Positions 8,310 through 15,917 of a stretch of DNA of 64,000 nucleotides are shown here, in pieces. Source of the stretch: Streptomyces hygroscopicus (lineage in GTDB: Bacteria; Actinomycetota; Actinomycetes; Streptomycetales; Streptomycetaceae); the NCBI RefSeq assembly GCF_026168105.1, contig NZ_LBMW01000004.1, positions 186,001 to 250,000 on the forward strand, given 5' to 3'. Made by a program: the position numbers and the translations under genes. The notes beneath the pieces were generated by a model that was not told the DNA's origin, searched no databases, and was given only the letters and a program-made list of their open reading frames with translations. Each line of letters begins with the position of its first letter. Position 1 is the first letter of the stretch.

Positions 8310-9644
8310 TCAGACCCCAGACTCCCCAACTGGGAGAATACTGGGAAACGGAGGCGCCCACCAGACACCCATCCCCCAGAACCTTTCCCACCGCTCCTGC
8401 AAGCTCTCCGCGATCGCCTCCTCCATCCGCGGAGTCAGATTGCTGTACAAGCCTTCAACGCCGGCCACCTCGTGGCCCATCCGCGTCTCGATCGCCGTGC
8501 GCGAATGCCCGTCCTCGTCGAGCCACTCACGGTGCCCGTGCCGCACCAGATAGAACCGCTTGCCCGCCATCTGCGGCACCGGCAGGATCTCCGGCCGGGC
8601 ACTGTCCTTACGGCCGGTTCTCTCCGGCCAGCCGTCCCGCATCGGCACCCAGTAGCTGTCATACCAGTTCCGCGGCATCTCCCCGCCCTGAATCCCGGGG
8701 AACACCCACTCGCTGCCGTGCGACGCCAGCAAGACACAGTGCAGCTCGTGCAGGAACGGCGGAAGCACCAGCGTGCGATGCGAGTCGTACTTCGGATCCA
8801 CCAGCGTTCGCACACCGTCGACGTACTGCTGCTGCCACTGCACGCGCAGCGCAGGCAACTTGGCCGGGCCGTACCGCTCCGAGGCGCCTGCCCGGCGGTC
8901 CGGGTCCGGATCGCTCGCCGGCCATGTGGGCGACGCGAACTCCCGCCGCAGCCCCCACAGCTCACCCGGGGGCCGCATGCCGGTGAACGCGGCCGTCCAC
9001 ACGCACACCCAGCCCGTGAAGCCCCAGATGGTGTAGGCGTTCCGGGCCAGATGGTGGAGGACTTCCATTTCCATCGGCCGTTTGGCCTCGCGCTTCTTCT
9101 TCGTGTACCTGCCGCGGCGGCCATGCTTGATGACGGGAGACTCGGCCCTCAGCTTGTACTTCACGACCGCATCGGTCATGAGCAGGTTGAACAGGCTCAG
9201 CAGCTGGTCGACGTAGTGGTGCGAGATCTCGCCCGCCGCAGCAGCCTTCTTCAGGCTCTTCTTCCAGGCGTCGTACTCCCACGCGGTGATGTCACCGACA
9301 GGCCGCTCACCCCAGTAGGGGATGATGCGGGCCCGCAGCCGGGACTTGTACCGGCCCATCGACATGGGCCGCAGATCCTGGGCCTCCCACCACATCCAGC
9401 AGTAGTCCTTCATCAGCGTCTTGGAGCTGGCGCGCGGGATGTGGGTGCCGTGCCGGACCTCGTGCTCGCGGTCCAGGCCGTAGTTGTAGGCCTCTTCCTC
9501 GTCCTCGAAGGGGACGCCAGGCTCCGGGCCTGAGGCGCTCTCGTACTTCCTTTTCCGGGTTGCCCTTCCGTCCGTGTCGAGGTGGTACTCGCCACCCCAC
9601 CACTTCACGCGGATCGAGTTGCCGCGCACCTCAACGTAAGGCAT
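8310..9644 (-). CDS. int: Tyrosine-family site-specific integrase
   Basis: 444 residues with the tyrosine recombinase catalytic set: first Arg in TGMRPPGELWGLR (about 220), H-x-x-R at H369-R372, second His in RMGH (H391) and the nucleophile Tyr400 in GLYSN. The N-terminal part (MPYVEVRGNSIRV, then an alpha-helical SAM-like core-binding domain near 95-190) is of the actinophage/AICE type. ATG 9644 is preceded by AAGGGGG. It would insert and excise the element at the permease target. Its 3' end sits at the junction, the usual arrangement for an attP next to int. Confidence 0.93.
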   Translation of the reverse strand: MPYVEVRGNSIRVKWWGGEYHLDTDGRATRKRKYESASGPEPGVPFEDEEEAYNYGLDREHEVRHGTHIPRASSKTLMKDYCWMWWEAQDLRPMSMGRYKSRLRARIIPYWGERPVGDITAWEYDAWKKSLKKAAAAGEISHHYVDQLLSLFNLLMTDAVVKYKLRAESPVIKHGRRGRYTKKKREAKRPMEMEVLHHLARNAYTIWGFTGWVCVWTAAFTGMRPPGELWGLRREFASPTWPASDPDPDRRAGASERYGPAKLPALRVQWQQQYVDGVRTLVDPKYDSHRTLVLPPFLHELHCVLLASHGSEWVFPGIQGGEMPRNWYDSYWVPMRDGWPERTGRKDSARPEILPVPQMAGKRFYLVRHGHREWLDEDGHSRTAIETRMGHEVAGVEGLYSNLTPRMEEAIAESLQERWERFWGMGVWWAPPFPSILPVGESGV

Positions 9645-9717
9645 GGGCTTCCCCCTTGGGTGCTGGGCGCGGCGGCTCGGCAGGTACCCCTACCGCCGAG
9701 ACTCCGCGGCCGACCGC

Positions 9718-9912
9718 TCAGGTGCCGAGCCAGCAGTTCCGGCATCCCTCGCAGTCTCCTCCTACGCGCTTCACGATCTCGCGCATCGAACGCCGGGCCT
9801 TCTCACTCTTGACTATCTCGGGAGGCGCCACACAGATCATTCTCCCATTGGCCGGGCCTGCCCAACCTGCAAACTCCGGACCGACATCGACTATGGACAG
9901 ACTGCTCCGCAC
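9718..9912 (-). CDS. Small Cys-rich protein upstream of the integrase
   Basis: A 64-codon GTG gene with a good ribosome binding site (GGAAGGGGGA, 6 nt before the start). The C-terminal half carries CEGCRNC, a possible metal-binding cluster. It is co-directional with int. No family recognised; a second start at an internal ATG (IICV-type N-terminus) is possible. Confidence 0.45.
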   Translation of the reverse strand: MRSSLSIVDVGPEFAGWAGPANGRMICVAPPEIVKSEKARRSMREIVKRVGGDCEGCRNCWLGT

Positions 9913-9957
9913 AACTGGTCCCCCTTCCGGGTGCGATGGGGAACCCCCAAGGTGTTG

Positions 9958-10039
9958 TCACGACTGTGCCACGTTTCGCACCTGTTGGAACCACGGGTGA
10001 CGAAAGTGACGCACGGAGTTGCCGTAACAAAAGTGTGAC
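9958..10039. repeat. GTGAC/GTCAC half-site cluster
   Basis: GTCAC at 9958-9962 and GTGAC at 9997-10001, 10006-10010 and 10035-10039, in contexts such as ACGAAAGTGACG. They could be integrase arm sites or a promoter control region for the leftward genes. The evidence is the repetition only. Confidence 0.3.
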
Positions 10040-10072
10040 ATCGAAAGGTTGTACGCCAAACGGCTGAACTTT

Positions 10073-10489
10073 CTAGATCACGCCTCGTTCGCGCAGCTCC
10101 CGCAGTACACGCTCGTTCAGCTCGGCGATCTCATCGCCCGTCAACGAGCCCTTCGTAGCAATGGCCGCAGTCTGAACCGCATCACCGACAAGCCGGGCGA
10201 GTTCGGACTTCGGTACGTCAGACACCTTCACGTCATCGACGTCGGCAATGGGTTCGCTGACGATGGGGTCGCCGCCGGCCAGGATGCGCAGGCAGCTGCC
10301 GGTGGCCCACTGAAGGGCTTCGTCGATCCCGGCGTAGGAACGGTCCCATACCTTCTGGCCCGCCTCGACCCGCTTCCACGTGTCCTTGGAGATGCCGCCG
10401 AGCTTGGCGGCAGGCTCGATGCCGAGCCGTAGCTCGGTGCGTCGCTTCTGTACGAGCACCGCCAGGCGCTCGGGGTCGGGGCTGGTCAT
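10073..10489 (-). CDS. Putative prophage repressor with N-terminal HTH
   Basis: 138 residues. The N-terminus (AVLVQKRRTELRLGIEPAAKLGGISKD region) is an XRE-like helix-turn-helix; the rest is a mixed acidic domain with a helical end (ELNERVLRELRERG). ATG 10489 was chosen over an upstream in-frame start because it begins directly at the HTH. It lies next to int, facing away from a rightward Cro-like gene, the classical position of an immunity repressor. Direct repeats lie just upstream of its start. Confidence 0.7.
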   Translation of the reverse strand: MTSPDPERLAVLVQKRRTELRLGIEPAAKLGGISKDTWKRVEAGQKVWDRSYAGIDEALQWATGSCLRILAGGDPIVSEPIADVDDVKVSDVPKSELARLVGDAVQTAAIATKGSLTGDEIAELNERVLRELRERGVI

Positions 10490-10510
10490 GCGCACATCTT
10501 TGCAGGACCC

Positions 10511-10529
10511 GCTAGGACCAGCTAGGACC
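10511..10529. repeat. Tandem GCTAGGACC repeat upstream of the repressor
   Basis: Two copies of GCTAGGACC, at 10511-10519 and 10521-10529, spaced by exactly 10 bp (one helical turn). They lie 22-40 bp upstream of the repressor start, a plausible autoregulatory operator. Confidence 0.5.
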
Positions 10530-10625
10530 GGGCCAAAGGAGTCCGGAACGTAGCGGCTCAAAGGCGCACAGTGACCGGATTCGTGCTGACACGGCCGTTC
10601 GACACCCCAACCCGCCAGTAGCGAT

Positions 10626-10682
10626 CTTCCGCTAACTTCTGCGAACTTCCGCTAGACATGGCCGCCAGCTTCCGCTAACTTC
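10626..10682. promoter_or_regulatory. Three direct repeats of TTCCGCTA, early control region
   Basis: CTTCCGCTAACTTC occurs at 10626-10639 and 10669-10682, with a shorter copy (CTTCCGCTA) at 10646-10654; starts are 20 and 23 bp apart. The block ends 5 bp before the first rightward early gene and lies between divergent regulators, as expected for the operators of a lysogeny switch. Confidence 0.6.
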
Positions 10683-10687
10683 GAGGC

Positions 10688-10939
10688 ATGGAATCAACCC
10701 CTACCACCTTCCAGGTGAAAGGGGCGGAAATCCGCAAGCTCCGCATGCAGGCAGGGCTGAGCACAGCAGAGATGGCCCGAAGAGCGCTCATAAGTCCGCG
10801 CTACCTCAACCACCTCGAAAACGGATACCGCACCCGCATGAGACCCGGTCCCTACCAGCGGCTCCGTCAAGCGTTCGGCCTGCCGGCCGACTCCACCCAA
10901 CTCCTCACGCTCCCAGAGGACCCACCCGAGAAGAGGTGA
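10688..10939 (+). CDS. Small XRE-family HTH protein (Cro-like)
   Basis: 83 residues that are nearly all helix-turn-helix: EIRKLRMQAGLSTAEMARRA, then ISPRYLNHLENG, the canonical XRE helix 2-4 pattern. It is the first gene of the rightward early operon and divergent from the repressor gene, so a Cro-like role or lysis-side regulator is likely. One base separates its stop from the next start. Confidence 0.78.
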   Translation: MESTPTTFQVKGAEIRKLRMQAGLSTAEMARRALISPRYLNHLENGYRTRMRPGPYQRLRQAFGLPADSTQLLTLPEDPPEKR

Positions 10940-10940
10940 C

Positions 10941-11264
10941 ATGCCCCCGCGTAAGGCTCCCCCCACGAAGCCCGTGCAGCTACTCGAACGCTTCCACAAC
11001 GTCGGTGAAGCCGCAGTCCGAATGGGCTTCAAGACCCAGGCCGAACACGACGCAGGTAGCACCAAGGGCGAGCGCTGGCTCCGCGACGGCGCCAACCGTC
11101 CCGAAGACGGCAGCAAGGGCACGCCGTTCCCCCACGTGCGCATGAACGGCTGCCTCATGTTCAGCGACAGCGACCTCGCCGAGATCGCCGAGATGCACCG
11201 CAACGCCCCGACCCAGGGCGCCCGACGCGGCACTCGCCGTCGCCCGGCCCGTACCGCCGCCTAG
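10941..11264 (+). CDS. Putative DNA-binding protein, excisionase-like
   Basis: 107 residues with an N-terminal stretch compatible with a winged-helix/MerR-type fold (ERFHNVGEAAVRMGF), a central segment that may form a wing (GCLMFSDSDLAEIAEMH) and a basic tail (RRGTRRRPARTAA). The position, second after the Cro-like gene in an integrase-bearing element, suits an excisionase, but no diagnostic motif proves it. Confidence 0.5.
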   Translation: MPPRKAPPTKPVQLLERFHNVGEAAVRMGFKTQAEHDAGSTKGERWLRDGANRPEDGSKGTPFPHVRMNGCLMFSDSDLAEIAEMHRNAPTQGARRGTRRRPARTAA

Positions 11265-11369
11265 CGGCTGCGGCCCCAACCGCCGGGCTTCCACACACCG
11301 GCAGCCGGGGCCCCGCGGCCTAGCCGCGCGATCCACCCCTCAACCCGTTTGAAACGAAAGGGGCTTCTC

Positions 11370-11636
11370 GTGAGTCCAGTATCCCTGACCGAAGCCGTGG
11401 TGATCGACCAGATCGATCTGTCCGAGGCGGCCGACAAGATCCGTCCGACGAACTCCGCTCTCGCTGACCTGCTGGAGGCCGTCGAGGACATCGACGCGGA
11501 GGGCCTCCACTCGATGGTGGAGTGGCCGAGCGGCGAGACCGAGTGCATCGACGAGTGCTCGCCGTGTGCTGCGAAGTACGCCGCCCAGACCGTCGCCGCT
11601 CAGTTCCTGCGCGCCATCGCTGGCGGTGCGCGATGA
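11370..11636 (+). CDS. Hypothetical acidic early protein
   Basis: 88 residues, acidic, with a CxxxCxxC cluster (CIDECSPC). GTG 11370 was chosen for the ribosome binding site GAAAGGGG 6 nt upstream. It ends in an ATGA overlap with the next gene. No family recognised. Confidence 0.6.
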   Translation: MSPVSLTEAVVIDQIDLSEAADKIRPTNSALADLLEAVEDIDAEGLHSMVEWPSGETECIDECSPCAAKYAAQTVAAQFLRAIAGGAR

Positions 11637-11806
11637 GCGACTTGACCCCGGAGCTGATCGCCGACATCGAGGAAGCGCTCCTCGGCGACTGGGACGACGA
11701 GGTCATGGCCATCGTCCGCCAGCCGTACACCGCCGGTGTCCTGCTCGCCTACGCCTGGCGCGACGGCGGCACCCACATCCCTGCCGAGATCGGGGGCGAG
11801 CGATGA
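11633..11806 (+). CDS. Hypothetical early protein (57 aa)
   Basis: Short acidic helical protein (LTPELIADIEEALLGDWDDE) overlapping its neighbours by 4 nt on both sides, so it depends on translational coupling. Function unknown. Confidence 0.55.
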   Translation: MSDLTPELIADIEEALLGDWDDEVMAIVRQPYTAGVLLAYAWRDGGTHIPAEIGGER

Positions 11807-12138
11807 CCGCCGACCGTCTGACACCGCAGCGCGAAACCGAAATCCGGGAGCGGATCGCGAAGCGTACAGCCGAGTTCACCGAGTGGATGAACAAGTACAG
11901 CCCGATGCCGGGTCAGGAGATCTGCGAACGCGCCGAGGCCGTGCTGGAGGAGGACGTGCCTGCCCTCCTCGCCGAGCTGGCCGCGGTCCGCGCCGAACGC
12001 GACGCGCTGGCCAAGCGCCTGCACGACGCGGCGATGACCCGCACGTGGCGCAACGAGGACGGCAAGAAGTTCGTGTTCGTCGAGGACATCGCGCCCGCCC
12101 TGCTCGGCATCACGCCGGGGACGGAGGCCACGCGATGA
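11803..12138 (+). CDS. Hypothetical protein with coiled coil
   Basis: 111 residues. A charged N-terminus (RETEIRERIAKRTAEFTEWMNKY, first part) is followed by a coiled-coil segment (LLAELAAVRAERDALAKRL, about 62-80) and a C-terminal piece like those of actinophage proteins of unknown role. ATGA overlaps on both sides. Confidence 0.62.
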   Translation: MTADRLTPQRETEIRERIAKRTAEFTEWMNKYSPMPGQEICERAEAVLEEDVPALLAELAAVRAERDALAKRLHDAAMTRTWRNEDGKKFVFVEDIAPALLGITPGTEATR

Positions 12139-12419
12139 CCGCCCCGACTCCGCCCCGCCCCGTCGACACGCTCGAATCTCGTATCGCCGCCTCCCTGCAG
12201 TTGGAGGCCGATGTCCGCGCCATCGTCGCCCGGCAGCGGGCTTGTCAGACGCTCGCCGATGCCGCCGCCCACACGCATTCGCCGTCGGACCGACTCGCTT
12301 ACGCCCTCGACGCCTGGCTGGTCGCCCACCCCGACGCGCCCGTGTCCACCCTCGCCGACTACCCGGCCTGGGCTGCCGCCATGGCCGCCACCAACCCCAC
12401 ACCCAAGGAGACGCCGTGA
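12135..12419 (+). CDS. Hypothetical early protein (94 aa)
   Basis: Alanine- and proline-rich helical protein without a recognised domain, held in place by ATGA (start) and GTGA (end) overlaps. Confidence 0.55.
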   Translation: MTAPTPPRPVDTLESRIAASLQLEADVRAIVARQRACQTLADAAAHTHSPSDRLAYALDAWLVAHPDAPVSTLADYPAWAAAMAATNPTPKETP

Positions 12420-12790
12420 GCCTCGCCGAGATCTACCTGAAGGCCGCGGACATCATCCGCACCAACGGCCACGCGAAGGGGGACTTCTACAACATCCCCG
12501 AGTCCCAGGTCGGCGTCAGCCTCGGCCGTTGCGAGTGGCCCGTGTGCGCGGCAGGCGCCCTGTCAATCGTCGTCTTCGGGGACCCGCTCCCGCCCCGTGA
12601 AGGCCAGGACGGGCGCACCGAGTTCGATGCGGTCGTCGCCCGCCTGAACGCCCGCATCGAGGACTTCCACCTGTACGGCTTCGAGGGCGAGCCGCCCGTC
12701 TTGCGGCTGGCCGGTTGGAACGACGCCGACGAGCGCACCCCCGCCGACGTCATCGCCGCGTTCGAACGCACCGCCCGGGAGGTGGCCTGA
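12416..12790 (+). CDS. DUF6197-like protein, first copy
   Basis: 124 residues with the pattern AEIYLKAADIIRTNGHAKG near the N-terminus, a central C-x-x-GAL segment (CAAGALSIVVFG), and a C-terminal WNDADERTPADVIAAFERTA. This resembles the DUF6197 family of phage and actinobacterial proteins. The protein at 13697 has the same architecture, so they are paralogues. The GTG start overlaps the preceding stop. Confidence 0.65.
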   Translation: MSLAEIYLKAADIIRTNGHAKGDFYNIPESQVGVSLGRCEWPVCAAGALSIVVFGDPLPPREGQDGRTEFDAVVARLNARIEDFHLYGFEGEPPVLRLAGWNDADERTPADVIAAFERTAREVA

Positions 12791-12791
12791 C

Positions 12792-13280
12792 ATGGCGACC
12801 GCCCTGGAGCCCCTGCACGCGGAGGACGTCGAGGCGGTCCTCATCCGCCTGGACGCCGACTACCGCACCATCTACGGCCCCGACCTCAGCGCATGGTCGC
12901 GCGGCGTGCGAGGCGAGTACTTCGAGACGCTCCGTTCGCGCCGCACCATGGACCACGAAGCCAACCCCCTGCACCCGCGGAGGGCATCGGCTGCCCGTAG
13001 GCGCCGGCACCGCCGCCAGCTCGGCTACCGCATCCACCGCATCGCCCCGGGCGCCATCACGGTCCTGCTCACCCCGGTGTGGACGGATGTGCACGGGCCG
13101 ATGGAGCGCGTGTTCGTCGTCACCGCCCGCAACGCCGACGGCCACCAGTTGAAGCTGCCCCGCGGCGGATCCAGGCAGATCGCCTCCCTCATGCAAGGCG
13201 CCTACCCGAACGCCAACTGGGACCGGACGCACACCTGGCGGGCCGACAGCAACCAGCTCACCGGCTGGAGGGCCTCGTGA
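12792..13280 (+). CDS. Hypothetical early protein (162 aa)
   Basis: Basic central region (RRASAARRRRHRRQ) followed by a likely beta-rich part (GAITVLLTPVWTDVHGPMER). No family recognised. It begins one base after the DUF6197 stop and ends in a GTGA overlap with a membrane micro-protein. Confidence 0.58.
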   Translation: MATALEPLHAEDVEAVLIRLDADYRTIYGPDLSAWSRGVRGEYFETLRSRRTMDHEANPLHPRRASAARRRRHRRQLGYRIHRIAPGAITVLLTPVWTDVHGPMERVFVVTARNADGHQLKLPRGGSRQIASLMQGAYPNANWDRTHTWRADSNQLTGWRAS

Positions 13281-13390
13281 TCGCCGACCTGATCTTCGCG
13301 GCCTGGGTCGCGGTCCTCCTCCTCGCCGCAGCAGCCATCGACGTCACGCCCGCCGCCCGGCAGGAAGCACGGCGGGAGGACGACGAATGA
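13277..13390 (+). CDS. Single-pass membrane micro-protein (37 aa)
   Basis: A hydrophobic helix (LIFAAWVAVLLLAAAAI) with a charged C-terminal tail. GTGA start overlap and ATGA end overlap make it a genuine coupled gene despite its size. Confidence 0.55.
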   Translation: MIADLIFAAWVAVLLLAAAAIDVTPAARQEARREDDE

Positions 13391-13605
13391 CCACCCCAAT
13401 CCCGTCACCCCACCTGCCACCGACCGCGGGCCTGTTCAACGCCCTCGTCCGGCACGCCAACCGCCAACTCCGGGACCGCATCGCCGAACTCCGCGCGCTG
13501 CTCGACGACGCCCGCAACCACAACCACGAACTCCGCACCGCCCGCAACTACGCCGACACCGCAGCCGCCGGATACATCGACCGCACCTTCCTGGACGCGC
13601 CGTGA
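13387..13605 (+). CDS. Hypothetical helical protein (72 aa)
   Basis: Arginine-rich helical segment (LVRHANRQLRDRIAELRALL) suggests a small coiled coil. Overlaps both neighbours by 4 nt. Confidence 0.55.
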   Translation: MTTPIPSPHLPPTAGLFNALVRHANRQLRDRIAELRALLDDARNHNHELRTARNYADTAAAGYIDRTFLDAP

Positions 13606-13700
13606 TCAGCCTCCCAGGCCTGGTCGCCCTCGCCGGCTTCGCGTTCCTCGCCGCCTTCGGCACCCGCATCAGCAACCGGATCAATAGGAGGTCCCAGTGA
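13602..13700 (+). CDS. Single-pass membrane micro-protein (32 aa)
   Basis: GTG start inside the preceding stop, one hydrophobic helix (LPGLVALAGFAFLAAFG) and a basic tail (SNRINRRSQ). AGGAGG lies inside its last codons and serves the next gene. GTGA overlap at its end. Confidence 0.5.
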   Translation: MISLPGLVALAGFAFLAAFGTRISNRINRRSQ

Positions 13701-14059
13701 CCACCGCAACCATCGCCCCGACCGACGCCGAAATCGCCGACCTGTGCGACAAAGCCGCCGAGATCATCAAGGCGAACGGCTTCAACAAGCGGTACCTCTA
13801 CGACACCCGTCAGGCCGCGGACGGGCGCCTGGTGCAACTGTGCCGGGTCGACATCATCGGCGCCCTCAACATCGCCGCCCACGGCACCCCCCGCTACGCC
13901 GGCAGCCCCCTCGTGTACGCGGCGGAACGCGCCCTCGAGAAGCGCATCGACCGCGCCTCCCTCGTCGTGTGGAACGACGAGAAAGGCCGCGACGCCGATG
14001 ACGCCATCGCCCTGTTCAAGCAGACCGCGGCCGAGCTGAGGGCGGAGGCCGCAGCGTGA
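13697..14059 (+). CDS. DUF6197-like protein, second copy
   Basis: 120 residues, same layout as the gene at 12416: DLCDKAAEIIKANGFNKRYL, central C-x8-GALNIAAHG and a C-terminal VVWNDEKGRDADDAIALFKQ. The ribosome binding site AGGAGG is in the tail of the previous gene. Function unknown; the two copies probably arose by duplication and insertion of the small genes between them. Confidence 0.65.
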   Translation: MTTATIAPTDAEIADLCDKAAEIIKANGFNKRYLYDTRQAADGRLVQLCRVDIIGALNIAAHGTPRYAGSPLVYAAERALEKRIDRASLVVWNDEKGRDADDAIALFKQTAAELRAEAAA

Positions 14060-14547
14060 GCATCACCCAGGACCTCCGCACCCGCGCCCGGCACCGCGGC
14101 AAGACCCCGTGGCAACTGGTCAAGACGATCGGCCGCCTCGAGCGGGAAGCCGACGACAACACCTGCCAGATGGTCGCCATGGCCACCGAAATCGACACCC
14201 TGACCGCCGACCGCAACCGGCTGGCAGCCCAGCTCGACGAGACCGTCATCGCCCACCAGGCGACCATCGACGAGCTGATCGAAGAGCGGGACGGGCTCGC
14301 CGCCGAACTCGCCGCGTTGAAGCGCCGGTTCGCCGCCGACATCGCCATCGAAGCAAACGCGTACCGCATCGACGTGCCGCAGATCGGCCACCGCGACACC
14401 AGCGCGATCGAAGACCAGGCGACCACACCGATCGACGTGAAGCCCCTGTGGCAGGCGCTCGGCATCGGCACGGTCACCACCGTCGACACGGTCACGGTCA
14501 TCGACAACCCGAACGCGGCCGACCCGGCGAACCTCCCGGCCGCCTGA
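14056..14547 (+). CDS. Coiled-coil phage protein of unknown function
   Basis: 163 residues with a long coiled coil (about 25-95; LEREADDNTCQMVAMATEID, then LAAQLDETVIAHQATIDELI) and a C-terminal part typical of Streptomyces phage proteins (DVKPLWQALGI). GTGA overlap with the previous gene; a strong hairpin follows 4 bp after its stop. Confidence 0.65.
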   Translation: MSITQDLRTRARHRGKTPWQLVKTIGRLEREADDNTCQMVAMATEIDTLTADRNRLAAQLDETVIAHQATIDELIEERDGLAAELAALKRRFAADIAIEANAYRIDVPQIGHRDTSAIEDQATTPIDVKPLWQALGIGTVTTVDTVTVIDNPNAADPANLPAA

Positions 14548-14550
14548 CTC

Positions 14551-14584
14551 CCGGCCGCCCGGCCGGACAGGTACGGGCGGCCGG
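14551..14584 (+). terminator. Perfect 11-bp GC hairpin in the operon
   Basis: CCGGCCGCCCG (14551-14561) pairs with CGGGCGGCCGG (14574-14584) around a 12-nt loop. There is no T run after it, so it may be a weak terminator, a pause or an RNA-processing signal. Confidence 0.5.
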
Positions 14585-14653
14585 TGAACAAGAAGCCCCG
14601 AGCGAAGCGACCGCCCGGGGTTCCCACCACCAAGGATCCCACGGAGAACACGC

Positions 14654-15040
14654 GTGAACTCCTGGCACCACGCCCAGAGCAGCGCCCGCAAATGGGGCGG
14701 CAGCCCCGACCTGTACCTGCCCATCCACGAATTCATCGACAGCAGCAAGCGAATCATCGGCGACGTCCGGCACCGCTCCCTGTACCACCACACCGAAGGC
14801 GTGTGGCTGTGCCAGCGCATCTTCGGCGTCACCCTCGACGTCCCCAAGCAGCGGACCACCGTCCAGGTCCCCGTCCGGCTCATCGCCGAACAACACGTCC
14901 TTGAGGACCTCGGCTGGCTCCCCTCGCCAGCGGACTACATCGACGGCATGCCCATCGCCGCATGGATGTCCGGCAGCCAGCGCAAGACCGTCCCCCTCTC
15001 CCACCTGCTCCTCAACCAGCCCACCGGAGGCACCCAGTGA
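14654..15040 (+). CDS. DUF6915-like phage protein
   Basis: 128 residues. The N-terminal NSWHHAQSSARKWGG, the block YLPIHEFIDSSKRI, then RHRSLYHHTEGVWLCQRIFG and VRLIAEQHVLEDLG match the DUF6915 pattern found in actinophages and other phages. Function unknown. GTG 14654 was chosen because the family N-terminus follows; a GTG at 14584 lies in another frame. Ends in a GTGA overlap. Confidence 0.72.
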   Translation: MNSWHHAQSSARKWGGSPDLYLPIHEFIDSSKRIIGDVRHRSLYHHTEGVWLCQRIFGVTLDVPKQRTTVQVPVRLIAEQHVLEDLGWLPSPADYIDGMPIAAWMSGSQRKTVPLSHLLLNQPTGGTQ

Positions 15041-15549
15041 CCAGCGCCCGGAACTTCCTTGGCATCCCCGTCCAGGGCGACATCACCCCTGGCGCCACCC
15101 GCGTCGAGCAGAAGCCCATCGAGGAGCTTCAGCCGATCATCCAGGCCGTCCTCGACGACCCGACCATCGTCGAATTCGGGTGGCGGCAGTACACCCCGTA
15201 CTTCAACGACGGCGACCCCTGCGAGTTCAGCGCCTACGGCCTGTGGGTCCGTACCGACGCCGACAAGGACGTCGACGACCAGTACGAGCTGGAGGTCTAC
15301 AGCCACCCCAGCCTCGGCAAGGTATCGGGCAGTTGGGTCGCCAACCCCGAGAACCCTGGCGGCTCGAAGGTCTGGCAGGACAGCCCCTACGAGGGCCCCG
15401 ATGAGGCCCGCTACCGCCGCTGCAAGGCGCTGTCTGCCGCAGTCGAGGGCGGCGCCTTCGAGCACGTGCTGCTGGAGGCGTTCGGTGACCACGCGCAGGT
15501 GACCGTTCGCCGCGACGGCATCGAAGTCGAGTTCTACCAGCACGACTGA
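15037..15549 (+). CDS. Hypothetical phage protein (170 aa)
   Basis: Acidic, probably alpha/beta protein (FGWRQYTPYFNDGDPCEF, then the tail FGDHAQVTVRRDGIEVEFYQ). Related proteins occur in Streptomyces phages but no function is established. GTGA overlap at its start; the next gene is about 140 bp away beyond a strong hairpin. Confidence 0.62.
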   Translation: MTSARNFLGIPVQGDITPGATRVEQKPIEELQPIIQAVLDDPTIVEFGWRQYTPYFNDGDPCEFSAYGLWVRTDADKDVDDQYELEVYSHPSLGKVSGSWVANPENPGGSKVWQDSPYEGPDEARYRRCKALSAAVEGGAFEHVLLEAFGDHAQVTVRRDGIEVEFYQHD

Positions 15550-15613
15550 CCGCCTGACCACAACCGAAGACCGGCGGCGTGTCCGAGATCCCCCCGCTCC
15601 GCGCCGCCACCCA

Positions 15614-15657
15614 GGGCCGCCAGCCCCGGACCACCCCCCGGCTGGGGCTGGCGGCCC
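15614..15657 (+). terminator. Perfect 14-bp hairpin between early genes
   Basis: GGGCCGCCAGCCCC (15614-15627) pairs with GGGGCTGGCGGCCC (15644-15657). No T run follows. It separates the 15037 gene from the recombination genes and could attenuate or process the transcript. Confidence 0.55.
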
Positions 15658-15686
15658 ACCCATCAGCACACCCAAGAGAGGGTCAC

Positions 15687-15917
15687 ATGAGCCCCGATAG
15701 CACCACAAAGCCCACTGGCCCGCTGCGTTGCACCCGCTGCGGCGACGAGGTCGGCCCGTTCGTCCCCGCCGCCGGCCTGTGCGAGGACTGCGAGCCCGAG
15801 GCGGAACTGCTCAGCGCGCTGGAAGACGGCGGCTGGCTGGGCGACAACGCGCGCCGCCTCATCGACGCATACGCAGCCGCCGTGCTCCGCCGCGCAACGG
15901 AAAGGGCGGCAGAGTGA
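15687..15917 (+). CDS. Zinc-ribbon small protein
   Basis: 76 residues with CTRCGDEVGPFVPAAGLCEDC, a two-CxxC zinc ribbon near the N-terminus, followed by a helical tail. ATG 15687 has AGAGAGGG upstream. It overlaps the nuclease gene by 4 nt and might bind nucleic acid, but the role is unknown. Confidence 0.6.
   Translation: MSPDSTTKPTGPLRCTRCGDEVGPFVPAAGLCEDCEPEAELLSALEDGGWLGDNARRLIDAYAAAVLRRATERAAE

Noticed and set aside
8250..8320. tRNA gene as integration target
   Set aside because: The junction lies in a permease coding sequence; no tRNA-like cloverleaf or TTCGA arm is present.
14584..14904. GTG-started 106-codon plus-strand frame overlapping the DUF6915-like gene
   Set aside because: Begins on the hairpin arm and becomes Arg/Pro-rich; the overlapping frame from 14654 matches a known family.
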